From Sanderia malayensis (Eukaryota; Cnidaria; Scyphozoa; Semaeostomeae; Pelagiidae): DNA of 64,000 nt. Under the pieces are notes generated by a model, which searched no databases, was not told the DNA's origin, and was given only the letters and a program-made list of their open reading frames with translations. The DNA is taken from contig RQOL01000876.1 of NCBI GenBank assembly GCA_013076295.1, positions 5,208,001-5,272,000 of the forward strand, in the 5' to 3' direction. Of this stretch, positions 37,741-50,600 are shown piece after piece. How positions within the stretch are numbered: the stretch's first letter is position 1; every line of letters starts with the position of its first letter. The position numbers were made by a program, and so were the translations under genes.

Positions 37741-39987
37741 AATACAAGAACATCAGCTCAATGATGAAGGACCTGAACAGTAAAAATATTGATGGTAAAT
37801 GTCATTTTTGTCAGTAGACAAGAGTCTCCTCGCGCAGCCCATAAAAATGTATATCTTTATAAAATAAATAAGGAAAAAGTAAGTTGGTCTTTGTATTGTC
37901 AGCAAGGACCCTTCTGAGGACGAGAAGTTTACCGGGCAATAACGGAAAAGGAAAACATCTACAGGATTAGAAAAGCGTACACAGATTGAGAAAGACTGCA
38001 ATCACGAGGAAGCAGACACAAGACTCATACTTGAAACATAACTTGTGTTGGACAATGAAGGACAAGAAAGAGAACCACCACATCGGTATCCTTACAAACA
38101 ACAAAAGCATCACTATTTTTTCAAGTGCTATGGCAATAAGACTTTTGACTCTTAGGTTGACAAGCAATCTAGCCCCAGAGGATATTGACCACGTCAAAGA
38201 GTTCATATGCACAACTGCCTATTCTGGTATAACGCCTAATGACTTTGTTGAAACTAGGATTCGCATATATAAGGAACTTAAACATAAGCCTTCATTGCTA
38301 TTACCTCCACCGGACCAAGACTCCGTCCACCATACGAATGGTACTATTCCAGCAATTTTATGATCGATCAACTAGATTTTAAGAATTTGGGGTTGAAATA
38401 TTAAAAATTCAAAAGTACAGCCGCCAGTCTTGTTTGCGGGAGTAAATTTTCTCCTGCAAGAAATGTGCAGCGAAAGAAAAAGGAGCCTGTTTCAGAAGCG
38501 AGCGAGGAATTTGACATTGCAGATCTGCAAACACAATGTAAGAAAGCAAGAGAGAAAAGACTACCAGGAGTAAGGCGAAAATCAAAGGGAAAGAGAAATT
38601 GTTTGAAAGCAAAACAAGATAAACAACAAGCATCGACCGACAAGAGAATCTGTTTGTGACCAATCATAAAAAGGCGCTAACGAAAATGATTCTTAGTTAA
38701 GTGAAAGCAAGGAGAGCAAATGGAAGGTCTCCGATTTTATATCAAGTGATAGCTCATGAGACGAATGGCTACCATAAAATATTAGTGAGGTTTTTTCGCT
38801 GACAATTTTTCTATACACTTTATTTCATTTTATCTTGGTTTCAGCAATGCTGATATTAGCCCCTAATTTTGATGACTTATTAGCTTTTATTTTACAAGTT
38901 GATGTCTAATTGAAGAACAAATTGCAACAGAAAAGCATTTTTAATGAGTTCTTACTAGTGGAATACAATTTAGAGTCATGTCTGCATAATTCTAACTCGT
39001 GTAGTTCGAACTTTACCTATTTCGAACGGAATTCTCCGTTCATAAGGATCACTAAACAATTAATTCTTATAAAGGTAAACCTCTACAATTCGAATATGTT
39101 GTAATTCGAACATTTTCACGCTTCCCTAGGGTGTTCAACCTAAACAGAGTTGGACTCTACATCAAAAGTTTCACCCCAAATCATTAAAAAATGGATTTCT
39201 CTAAAAATCGGGGGGTAATGTCAGGAATTCAGACACCCTACACATTATGTAAACTCAGTTTTTCAAACATTTCTTTGGCTGAAATCAACTTGAAATGCTT
39301 CCCATCAATGAGATGGTATATGTAGTCCAATATTTGTGCCAATGTTTCGGTAATATTGGAGAATTCAGGTAATTTAATTTCTTTTTTTACCCCCTGAATC
39401 GTAACATCTTCGACTGCCCATATCTCCTCAACTGTTCATGTTAAAGATACAGTTCCTTAATATTTTTTGCATAACTCTTTATGCTCTTTCTAAATATGTA
39501 TTCAGATTTACAATGTAAGATAGTTGATTTTTCTCTGACCGTGACCAATGATGCAATACTTTGATGAGCGATGACGTGACCCCCGTCACTTTTTCGAAAT
39601 GTCCCATCTCGGATTTCCGATCCTCTTTGTATTGGCTTTCATATGAAACATTAAAATTTAAGGTTACCCTGTTTGTTAGTTTGTAGGGGATAATTCCCTG
39701 TCTACAGTGTAATGCTCTTGCATTGTTTTTGCACTTTGTACTTGCAATGCTCTTGTACTGTAATTGAACTGCGATTATCTCGCTGTTTCTTTCTCCCGGA
39801 AGGTGTGCCAAATATGGCAATAAAAGATAAGGAAAAATCGGACCAACTTGGAGTCATGCAAAGAAAGATAGAAGAATCAGTGTTGAAAGAGATCAGAGAA
39901 CAGTTTGATGAACTCAGGGCTGCTAATACAAGACAAGTGGAAATGTCAATAAAAGTCAATCCTGCAGAGGATGTGAGCAAGTTTTAA
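37741..39987 (+). pseudogene. Remnant of a seventh array gene (exons 6 and 9 only)
   Basis: Exon 6 (37741-37794, 54 nt, encodes EYKNISSMMKDLNSKNID) and exon 9 (39803-39987, 185 nt, type-2 tail ending AEDVSKF) are both open and have normal splice signals. Exons 1-5, 7 and 8 are missing. Between the two exons, 37856-39700 is unrelated sequence, so the middle of the gene was replaced or deleted. Exon 9 is almost identical to that of paralogue B, as is the sequence after it. A channel cannot be made from these pieces alone. The last exon could still be used by paralogue C. Confidence 0.75.
37856..39700. mobile_element. Unrelated insert, probably transposon-derived
   Basis: This 1.85 kb interrupts the duplicated gene copy. 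It has an ORF of 125 codons on the plus strand (37986-38363), including APEDIDHVKEFICTTAYSG and LLLPPPDQDS, with no family I can name, and a basic Lys/Arg-rich ORF (38465-38659). Near 39000-39160 are GTAGTTCGAAC-like repeats and ends (TAGAGTCATG and reversed TAGAGTCCAAC) suggesting another small TA-type element. The identification as mobile DNA is inference from context. Confidence 0.4.
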
Positions 39988-41090
39988 GGCAGCTTTATGG
40001 CTGAAAAATTATTTTAAATAGCTTTCAACCGGAATTCAAGCATCCCTTATGCCCAACTATTACCAACACATCAGATGGTTGTAGTATGCATTCATAGAAA
40101 AGACAAACCTTACCAAATTATTATTTTTGCTGTTTAAGTGCACGAACATTAGGAAATGCATGTCTTTTCACGAGTATGTCGATTATTAATCCAGTATAAT
40201 AATGCTCTCAGAAAATTCATGTATAAACTGAACATTACGATCAAATTCATAGGAAAACGTTATGAAAGTTAGAATGGCAAACCCTGCAAAAACTAAATTA
40301 CTTTTTCTCTTCCATTAAAGTAGTGGTTGGAACTCGAAATCTTTAACTTAAATGAAATATGAATGACAAAGAATAGAATTCGACCGAATAGGACATTCTA
40401 ATCACGTTGGGGCAATTTTCAGCTCTCTAGGATAAATGGCTCAAAGTTAAGGTTGTGGACCGTCCGCAAACAGCTATTTACTTTATATAACTTCTAAGTA
40501 GTGGCTAAACTATTGAAATCTTGAACTTCAGTGAAATATGGATGACAAAAAGCCGAATTCTACCAACGAGGACATTCTAATCACGTTGAAACAAATTTCA
40601 GCTCTCTAAGACAAATGATTTAAAAATTAACCTCTCGGACCTCCTACCAATAGCGAACATTTTATATGTGTTTTCCATAAATATTCGAAAGCCACTAGTG
40701 TATTCACGTCACATTGAGCTAAACTTTGGCATTAAAGAACAGATTTTTCAATATTTTGAACACTGTCTGCAGCAAGTGAATATTTTGTATCTTTTAACAA
40801 TCTTTTGCCATAAGTTTTTCAAATACAAGTAGTTTTTTTCTATATCCTTCCTTTTTTTGTTTTGGCAAGAGCTGTTTTTACCATTTCCTCGATCAGGTTC
40901 TTTTTCAATGCAATAATTCAAAATGCAACCTATTGTCAAAGCAACAAACTAGCATATAGTGTATGGCCTGAAATTGCATTATCTACATACGTCACTACTA
41001 CAACTGCCCTTCATCTTACTTTTCAATCTGTGATCATCTTCTGACAATGGGGTTCAAGTTTTAGCAAATCCATGACAATTTGCACTCTTT

Positions 41091-41116
41091 GGATTTGAAT
41101 ACAGACACCAGCTAAA
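41091..41116 (+). promoter_or_regulatory. Conserved upstream box of paralogue D
   Basis: GGATTTGAATACAGACACCA followed by GCTAAA, about 215-240 bp before the ATG. Confidence 0.4.
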
Positions 41117-41329
41117 GCGTACATCTCTGAGTACATTTCGCTGACATCATTTTCAGCAACATATCGCCACGCACTCCTGACAAAAGCATTCTTCGTTAAA
41201 GCAATTGGGAAGCAGCAAGAGCATTTCTAATAGCATCAGCATTAGGAGAGAGAGAGAGGACTGCTACCAAAAGCAATACCTGCATTGTTATTAGCAGTAG
41301 CAATACGAATAAAAGCAGCATAAGTAAAG

Positions 41330-44300
41330 ATGACAAAGTGCATTTATAAAGTGTTGCGCATTGTACTACTCGCAACACTTGCTCCTCTTTGCGTGGATTG
41401 TGCAGGTCTGAACTGCAGTGACCCAAAACAGCAATCGAATAGTTGTGCATCTCGATTTGATATGCTTCAAACTACGATGGCACTTGTTAACCCTACCGGC
41501 AACTGTTCTCGCGTTATTCACTGGTATTGTATGTGCGAGAAAGGCATAATTAAAGTAGCATTTTTTGAGCTTCCACCTTATATTTTCGTCGACAAGAACG
41601 GCACAGTCGATGGAATAATCCCAGGTATATTGATTTTAATTATATTTTTTTCTAAGCCGTTGTTAGATGCAATTTAAAACTTGCTTAAAGCTCTGGGTAC
41701 ACACTGCACAATAACTAAGTGAATCATTATATCCTATGTCCTTCACAAACAGATGTGGGTACATGGGCACATGCTCCATGTGCTTAAAGTAAGTAAAGTC
41801 ATAACATACTTTTGTAAACAACCTTTGATGAGTTTAAGAGCATGTTCTTTAGATACGATCAAGTCCGATCGAGGGGCGATAATTCGATTGCCTATTTAAT
41901 CGGTTAAATTATCTTTGTTATTTATTTCAATTGTTTCATGAAGCTTAATCGGAGAAAATCTCTTGGTCTTCTGGTTGCTTCACTTATCAAAGCTGATGTT
42001 GTTGAAAAATATCCAAATTCAACCGAAGAATGATTTTATAATGTTAATCATATCAACATATTCTCTGTTGATGTCATGGGCCACACATTCAGTCCCGATA
42101 TTCACGACAAATAATTGGGTTAAGTCTTGGTTCATCTTGTCATGAATTGATCCATAGAATCACCCAATGCTGGAGAGAGCCGCTTCAATGAATAAATAGG
42201 GTTTCCAACTGCTCAAGTACAATATGCCTGAGGGGGCTTGGCTATGGCAATATCAAAATCAAAAATTCTGCCGTCACGAATGAATAGGTCTTGCAAAAGT
42301 AACTTAGATACCTGTAATTGCATTTTATAATTGATGAATGTGCTTGCTCTGATGATGAATAATATATGGACTGGGCATTACTATTTGTGTGTAGTTTGAT
42401 ATAAGGCTGGTATCTAAAGAGCATGTCAGCTTTATCGAAGGTTGATTACAAAGGCATTGTGTTAACATCACACTTAATATGCATGCAGTGCACACAAAGA
42501 GGCATTTGAACAGCAAAAACTCGTAGAATAGAAACAAGTTATCTGCAAAACAATGTGATAGTGTTAAATTCATCAAAAGCGTTTTGAACTTGATAAAAGA
42601 TTAGCATTCTTTAATTCTTTCTGAAAAGTTCAATGTATTTTGTTTCGGCAATACCGGGTAGCTGTGTAAGAATTGGGACACCAAGAAATGTGGTCCACCC
42701 AATCTGAAATTATATAAACAATGCCATGTTTCTATGTTTCAATACTCCATTCAGAGTGTTTATGCTCAAACTGCCTTGAAGTTTTCTTCTTGAATTGAAT
42801 TCCAATGAATTGAAACGCTCTCATCGTCACAGTGGTAAGCTCCTTCACAGCAGTCGGCAATAAAGATAGTTACGTAGCTGCTACAAAGTAACAACTGACC
42901 TCATAAATCTTATTTTCAATGCAGGATTATTAAAGATTGCGCTCGACGTTTGTTGTTTTGGTTGCACAAAAATCATTTACAGCAATGCATTGAAAGGTAT
43001 AAGGGATTTGATGTCTGTGTACTACAATACCTCTTCTTATGATGTTCTTCTACCAGCGATTACCGACATAGATGCCACGAAAATGTTTGGTGAATTGTTT
43101 GTTAAACTCTCCCCCACACCAGGCTATGAGTATATTCATTTGGACAATGAATCCCAATTAATTATGAACAAACTAATTGCCTCGCTCATGGGTAATTGGT
43201 CGCTATTTGTCATTGGGCTGATCTTAACCTTAATTGCTGGAGTTATCATCTGGATGTTGGTAAGATCTTAAAAATTTGTTTCATTAATCAGTTGCAAATT
43301 AGCAATTTATAATAATAATCAAAATGAAGATTGAGAAGAGCTGATAAAAATAATTTTGATGATGACGATACATAAATAATTGAAATTGACTCATGAAAAA
43401 CATAAATTGCAGTCATAAATATAAATGACAGCTATTTTGTTTCAGGAATCATTTTGTAATCCAGACGAATTTCCATCATGTTTCGTATCAGGCATACTTG
43501 AAGGATCGTGGTGGGCTTATATTTCTATGACAACAGTCGGGTAAGAAGGTTTCAATGAAAATTTACTTATTTACTGAAAAAATTGGTTCAGGTATTAATG
43601 GTGTCCTGACCTCGTTTTGAATCAAACTTTCTATTACCAAGGTATGGTGACAAGGCCCCAAAATCTCAAATCGGCCGATTGTTTTCTGTAATTTGGATTT
43701 TAACGGGTGTGGTGCTTGTTGCATTATTCACAGCCTCGATTACATCAGCAATGACCACGGCTCTACTTTCAGAGAAAACAAAGCTTGACGGGAAAACGGT
43801 AAGTCTATCACTCAATATGTCGTACTGACAAGTTTTTCAAGGTTAATTTTTGGCTTGTCCAGCTCCCGCAGCTATAAGTGCCTACTCGATTATACTTGAA
43901 GCCCCTGGTACTGGTAATAAATATTATTTTATAAGAGGGACACCTGCAATTAAAGATTGTTTTACTTTATCAAGTGTGTGAAGATTTACCTCCAAATAAT
44001 AATAATTAAATTGCACTTGTGATGAATATTACAATTAATTTCTTTACTTTTCTACAAAAGTGTTTCTCTTTGTATAGAGTTTGATAAGGCATTTTTAGTC
44101 GCAGAAATTGAATGAAGCTAGCCTCTAGACGATGAAGCATTTATAATAGAGGCCATCTTTTTGGAGAGTAGATGCTTTAAACCCTGTGATTTAGATACAT
44201 AGAACATGGGGATACAGTGATTCAACTCTCCCTAATGTACAAATGAATAAGAGACTTTGACGATTGTCATTTTTCTATCTAAGGTTGGTGCATTGTATTA

Positions 44301-46254
44301 TGGTGAGTTTTTAAAATACGAGATCAATCCCGTTCAACGACACGGGGGAATACCTAAAGGTAAGTGCATACATGCTTAAAAAACCGATGAATGAAGGCAA
44401 TTGCATAGTTACTGTGCTGGGCTAATTGATGACGAGGAATTGGAAGTAGAACCTTCCATAATAATAAGCAACTGTATGTTAGTTTATGCAATATGGGTCA
44501 GAGTCGAGCCTTAGCACGCATCATGCTAAAGCTTTATATTTCGAGCCATTCTTCACTCTCTAGATTCTATTTGGGAAAATCTTGAATAGCGACAGACAGC
44601 TAGAGTGCATAAGCAAGCTTTTAGGCTTCCCCATATGAAAACAATACAACATAATGCCAACATACCTTAGATGCAAAACAAGCATCTGCGGTAAATGATT
44701 CTCATTTTGATATCGCTTATGTTATTGTTGTTTTTTGCTTTATATAAGCACATGTTTCAATTATCATTCAATTGCTTTGCGATTGGAGAGAGCTGCCACT
44801 TCACACCAACGCTACACAATTTAAATAGGATCTGTTAGTGTTTTATAAAAAAAGTATTAATACATCGTTACTTAATTTTGAATATGTTACAGAATACAAG
44901 AACATCAGCTCAATGATGAAGGACCTGAACAGTAAAAAAATTGATGGCAAGTGTTAATTTTTACTTGCAGCCAGTGTTTTTCAAAGCCAAACTTCAAGTT
45001 TGAAAACCAGTATAGGAAGGCTCTTGCAATCTCCGTACTTGAAAGAGTTTGAACCCACCTGGACATGCAAATTCATATTCATTGATTTTATGTTTACCCA
45101 TGTTAAATGTGGTCTTTGCTCTATTCGATTTTACAGGAATCCTGATGGACAAGTTAGTGTTGAGATATTATTGGAAGGAAATAGAGAGTCTTGTGTCGAA
45201 AAATAATGCCATTATTGTAAAAGATGACGTGCCAAATTCAGACACTGCTATTGGATTGATATTCAAATCAAATCAGTGGGGAGCCTTTCTGAAAGAGTTT
45301 TTCACTTCCAATAAAGATGCCGACAGGAGAATGCGAATGAAGGCAGTAAAAGACATGGAATATAAGGTAATATCAGCTATGTCTCATAAGGGAGTGTACG
45401 TATATTAACCTGTTCACGCATGAAAGCAAATCGATCGATGTCATTGTCATCTTAGTATCATTCTTCCTGGTCTGACTTCGCTAGAGTTTGATTTGCGGCA
45501 TGAATGCTGTATTTAGTTTGCTCAAATTAATGTGGAACCTCGTAAAATTAAATAGAATTATGATTTGGTTGATAGATTTATAAAAGAACATTGTTGGCAG
45601 TCGTAATAAAGTTACAAAATACAATCTATAAAGTTCTACAATCTTGATTCCTTAGCTGCCGAATCCTAGCATTCCAAGGCCTGTCACCTCGAATCCGTTC
45701 AATTCGCCAGCGGTATACAAGAAATTACTCTCTGGATTTGGTTGGTCATGTCTGGTCATCCTGGCAATTGGTTTTGGGTTTGCCATTATAAGAAGTCTTA
45801 TTCATAAAAGATTGTTTCATAGAAAGATCTGCTCAAAGCAACTTCCTGAAGATGGTATGCAGCCCAGGGGCAACAATTATCATCATTTGCTAAATATTTT
45901 ACGAAGTGAATGTTCATTGGTCCACTATCATAACACAGTAGATAATAGTTACACTGCACTTGTCTTGTACTTCATTTGTATTGTTCTTGTATTGTTCCTG
46001 CTATGTTCTTGTACTGCTCTTGCTCTGTACATAAATTGTAATTGACTCGTTGTTTCTTTCTTCCCGAAGTTGTGCCAAATATGGCAATAAAAGAAAAGGA
46101 AAAGCCAGACCAACTTGAAATGTTGCAAAGAAAAATAGAAGAATCAGTGTTGAAAGAGATCAGAGAACAGTTTGATGAACTCAGGGCTGCTAATACAAGA
46201 CAAGTGGGAATGTCAATAAAAGTCAAGCCAGCAGAGGATGTGAGCAAATTTTAA
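41330..46254 (+). CDS. Paralogue D: iGluR-like channel with K+ selectivity filter
   Basis: Nine exons: 41330-41624, 42925-43259, 43446-43540, 43642-43798, 44284-44359, 44893-44946, 45137-45366, 45656-45854 and 46070-46254, giving 541 residues. Same domain order as the other copies: signal peptide, FELPPYIFVDKNGTVDGI, Lys in DATKMFGEL, TM1, filter TVGYGDKAPKS, TM2 with TASITSAMTTALL, S2 with GILMDKLV, TM3, and a type-2 tail ending AEDVSKF. The juxtaposed YSNALKG replaces the YRKPLK-type motif of A and B. Intron 6 starts GCAAGT instead of GTAAGT (44947-44948), so it would be a GC-AG intron; the rest of the donor matches the consensus. No stop or frameshift was seen. Predicted ligand-gated K+ channel, ligand unknown. 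Confidence 0.86.
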
Positions 46255-47271
46255 GGCAGCTTCATGGCTGAATTTTAAATAGCTTTTAACAGGAATTCAA
46301 GCATCACTTATGCCCAGCCATCACCAACACATCAGATGGTTGTAGTATGCATTCATAAAGAAAACAAACCTTACCACATTATTATTTTTGCTTTTTAAGT
46401 GCACACACATTAGGAAATACGTGTTTTTCACAAGTAATAAAAATGCTCTCAAAAAATTCAGGTATATACTGCACATTACGATCAAATTCACTGGAAAACA
46501 TTATGAGAGTTAGAATGGCAAATCCTGCAAAAACTAAATTACTTTTTTCTCTTCCAATAAAGTAGTGCTTGGAATTTGAAATCTTGAAATCGAGTGAAAT
46601 ATAGATGAAAAAGAGTCGAATTTTACCAACGAGAACAATCACGTTAAAACAAATTTCAGGTCTCTAGGACAAATAGTCCGAACGTTTAAGCTGTGAACAG
46701 TCAACAAAACAACTATTTGCTTTATGTAACTTTCAATGAAGTAGTGGCTGAAATTTTCAAATCTTGAAATTGAGTGAAATATGGATGACAAAATGCCGAA
46801 TTCTACCAAATAGGACACTTTAATCACGTTGAAACAAATTTCAGCTCTCTGGGACAAATGATTTAAAAATTAACCTCTCGGACCTGCTACCAATAGCGAA
46901 CGTTTTATATGTGTTTTCCATAAATATTCGAAAGCTACTAGTGTGTATTCACTTCACGTTGAGCTAAACTTTGGCATTGAAGAACAGATTTTTCCAATGT
47001 TTTGAACACTGTTTGCAGCAAATGTATAATATTTTGTATCTTTTAACAATCTTTTGCCACAAGTTTTTTAAATGCAAGCAGTTTTTTTCTATATCCTTCC
47101 TTTTTTGTTTTGGCAAGAGCTGGGGTGTGTTGTTTTTACCATTTCTTCCATCAGGCCCTTTTTTCAGTGCAATAATTCAAAATGTAACCTATTGTCAAAG
47201 CAACAAACTAGCACAAAGTGTATGGCCTGAAATTGCCTGAAAATTATTTACGTCACTACTACAACTGCCAT

Positions 47272-47303
47272 CAAGATAAAGTAAGTTCTCTTACTTTATC
47301 TTG
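47272..47303. repeat. Perfect 14-bp inverted repeat with 4-nt loop
   Basis: CAAGATAAAGTAAG, loop TTCT, CTTACTTTATCTTG. It is bordered on both sides by CTGCCAT. The sister spacers before C and D lack it. Confidence 0.85.
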
Positions 47304-47390
47304 CTGCCATCCATCTTAATTTTCAATCGGTGATCATCTTCTCACATTGGGATTAAAGTTTTAGCAAATCCATGAAAATTTGCACTGTAT

Positions 47391-47416
47391 GGATTTGAAT
47401 ACAGATACCAGCTAAA
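47391..47416 (+). promoter_or_regulatory. Conserved upstream box of paralogue E
   Basis: GGATTTGAATACAGATACCA followed by GCTAAA, about 210-235 bp before the ATG; one base differs from the box of C and D. Confidence 0.4.
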
Positions 47417-47625
47417 GCGTGTACATCTCTGAATACATTTCTCTAACATCACCCTGAGCAACACATCGCCACGCACGCCTGACAAAAACATTCTTCGTTA
47501 AAGCAATAGAGAATCAGCAAGAGCATTTCTAATAGCACCAGCGTCCGGGGAGAGGACTGCTACCAAAAGCAATACCTGCATTGTTATTAGCAGTAGCAAT
47601 AAGAATAAAAGCAGCATAAGTAAAG

Positions 47626-50600
47626 ATGACAAAGTGCATTTATACAGTGTTGCAAATTGTTCTGCTGGCAACACTTGCTTCTCTTTGTGTGGATTGCGTA
47701 GGTCTGAACTGCAGTGACCCAAAACAGCAATCGAATAGTTGTGCATCTCGATTTGATATGCTTCAAACTACGATGGCACTTGTTAACCCTACCGGCAACT
47801 GTTCTCGCGTTATTCACTGGTATTGCATGTGCGAGAAAAGCACAATGAAAGTAGCATTTTTTGAGCTTCCACCTTATATTTTCGTCGATAAGAACGGCAC
47901 AGTTGATGGAATAATCCCAGGTAAGTTGATTCTAATTCTTTTTTTTCCTAAACCGTTGTTGGATTTGCTTAAAACTTGCTTAAAACTCTGGGTACACACA
48001 CTGCACAATAACTAAGTGACTCATTGTACCCTATGTCCTTCACAAACAGATGTGGGTACATGTGCACATGCTTTATGTGCATACTTTAAGCACAAGGAGC
48101 ATGTGCACATATGTGCTTAAGGTAAGCATGTCATAACTTGCTTTTGTAAACAATATTTGATGAGACTAAGAGCATGCTCTTTAGATACGAACAAGTTCGA
48201 TCGAGGGACGATAATCGGTTGAATGACCTAATTTATTTAAATTGTTGCATGAAACGTATTCGAAGAAAATCTCTTAGTTTGCTGCTTGCTTCACTTATCA
48301 AAGCTAATGTTGTTGAAAAATATCTAGATTCAACAGAAGAATGATTTTATAATGTTAATCACATCAGCATATTTTCTGTTGATGTCATGGGCCACACATT
48401 CAGTCCCAATAATCACGACAAATAATTGGGTTAAGTCTTGGTTCATCTTGTCATGAATTGATCCATAGAATCACCCAATGCTGGATAAAGTAAAAGAGAG
48501 CCGTTTCAATGAATAAATAGGGTTTCCAACTGCTCAAATACAATATGTCTGAGGGGGCTTGGCTATGGCAATATCAAAATCAAAAATTCTGCCGTCACGA
48601 ATGAATAAGTCTTGCAAAACTGACTTAGATACCTGTAATTGCATTTTTATAATTAATGAATGTGCTTGCTCTGATGATGAATAATATATGAACTGGGCAT
48701 TACTATTTGTATGTAACTTGATATAAGGCTGGTATCTAAAGAACATGTTAGCTTTATCGAAGGTTGATTACTAAGGTATTGTGTTAACATCACGCACTTT
48801 ATGTGCGTGCAATGCACGCAAAGAGGCATTTGAGCAAAGAGGCAAAAACTCGTAGAATAGAAACAAGTTATCTCCAAAACAATGTGATAGTGTTAAATCC
48901 ATGAAAAGCGTTTTGAACTTGATAAAAGATTAGCATCCTCTAATTCTTTCTGAAAAATTCAATGTATTTTGTTTCGACAATGCCGGGTAGCTGTGTAAGA
49001 ATTGGGGCACCAAGACATGTGCTCCACCCAATCTGAAATTATATAAACAATGCCATGTTTCTATGTTTCAATACTCCATACAAAGTGTTTATGCTCAAAC
49101 TGCCTTGAGTTTTTCTTCTTGAATTGAATTCCAATGAATTGAAACGCTCTCATCGTCACAGTGGTAAGCTCCTTCACAGCAGTCGGCAATAAAGATAGTT
49201 ACATAGCTGCTACAAAGTAACAACTGACCTCCTAAATCTTATTTTCAATGCAGAATTATTAAAGATTGCGCTCGAAGTTTGCTGTTTTGGGTGCACGAAA
49301 ATCATTTACAAAATGCCATTGAAAAGTATAAGAGATTTGATGTCTGTGTACTACAATTCCTCTTATTATGATGTTCTTCTGCCAGCGATTAGCGACATAG
49401 ATGCAAATAAAATGTTTGGTGAACTGTTTGTTAAACTCTCCGCCACACCAGGCTATGAGTATATTCATTTGGATAATGAATCCCAATTAATTATGAAGAA
49501 GCTAATTGTCTCGCTCATGGGTAATTGGTCGCTATTTGTGCTAGCATTGATCTTAACCGTAAATGCTGGAGTTATCATCTGGATATTGGTAAGATGTTTG
49601 TAAATTACCAATCTATAATAATAATCAAAATGACAAAGATAATTTTGATAATGATGATGCATAAATAAATGAAATTAACTCATGAAAAATATAAATTGCT
49701 ATCATAATTTAAAATGACAGCTATTTTGTTTTAGGAATCATTTTGTAATCCAGATGAATTTCCATCATGTTTCCTATCAGGCATACTTGAAGGATCGTGG
49801 TGGGCTTATATTTCTATGACAACAGTCGGGTAAGAAAGGTTTCAATGAAAATGTATTCATTTACTGAAAACCTTGGCTCGCGTGTTAAAGGTGTGCTGGC
49901 CTGGTTTTGAATCAACCTTTCTATTACCAAGGTATGGTGACAAGGCCCCAAAGTCTCTAATAGGCCGACTGTTTTCTGTAATTTGGATATCAATGGGTTT
50001 GGTGCTTATTGCGTTATTCACAGCCTCGATTACATCAGCAATGACCTCGGCTCTACTTTCAGAGAAGACAAAGCTTGACGGGAAAACCGTAAGTCTATCA
50101 CTCAGTATGTCGTACTGACAAGTTTTTCAAGGTTAATTTTTGGCTTGTCCAGCTCCCGCAGCTATAAGTGCCTACTCGATTATACTTGAAGCCCCTGGTA
50201 CTGGTAATAAATATTATTTTATAAGAGGGACACCTGCAATTAAAGATTGTTTTACTTTATCAAGTGTGTGAAGATTTACCTCTAAATAATAATAATTAAA
50301 TTGCACTTGTGATGAATATTACAATTAATTCCTTTACTTTAGTACAAACAAAAGTGTTTCTCTTTGTATAGAGGTTGATAAGGCATTTTTAGTCGCAGAA
50401 ATTGGATGAAGCTAGCCTCTAGACGATGAAGCATTTATAATAGAAGCCATCTTTTTGGAGGGTAGATGCTTTAAACCCTGTGATTTAGATACATAGAACA
50501 TGGGGATACAATGATTCAACTCTCCCTAATGTCCAAATGAATAAGAGGCTTGTCACTTTTCCATCGAAGGTTGGTGCATTGGATTATGGTGGTTTTTTAA

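Larger units (their letters stand above)
37317..41329. other. Spacer between paralogues C and D, with remains of a seventh copy
   Basis: Left: 3' flank of C, alike to that of E. Then a fragment of intron 5, exon 6 and intron 6 like that of B (about 37465-37855), 1.85 kb of unrelated sequence, an orphan exon 9 (39803-39987), and a spacer nearly identical to the one before C and E. Confidence 0.7.
46255..47625. other. Spacer between paralogues D and E (duplicated unit)
   Basis: Very similar to the spacers before C and D. A 34-bp palindromic insertion at about 47271-47304 is specific to this copy. The upstream region of paralogue E lies at the right. Confidence 0.55.
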
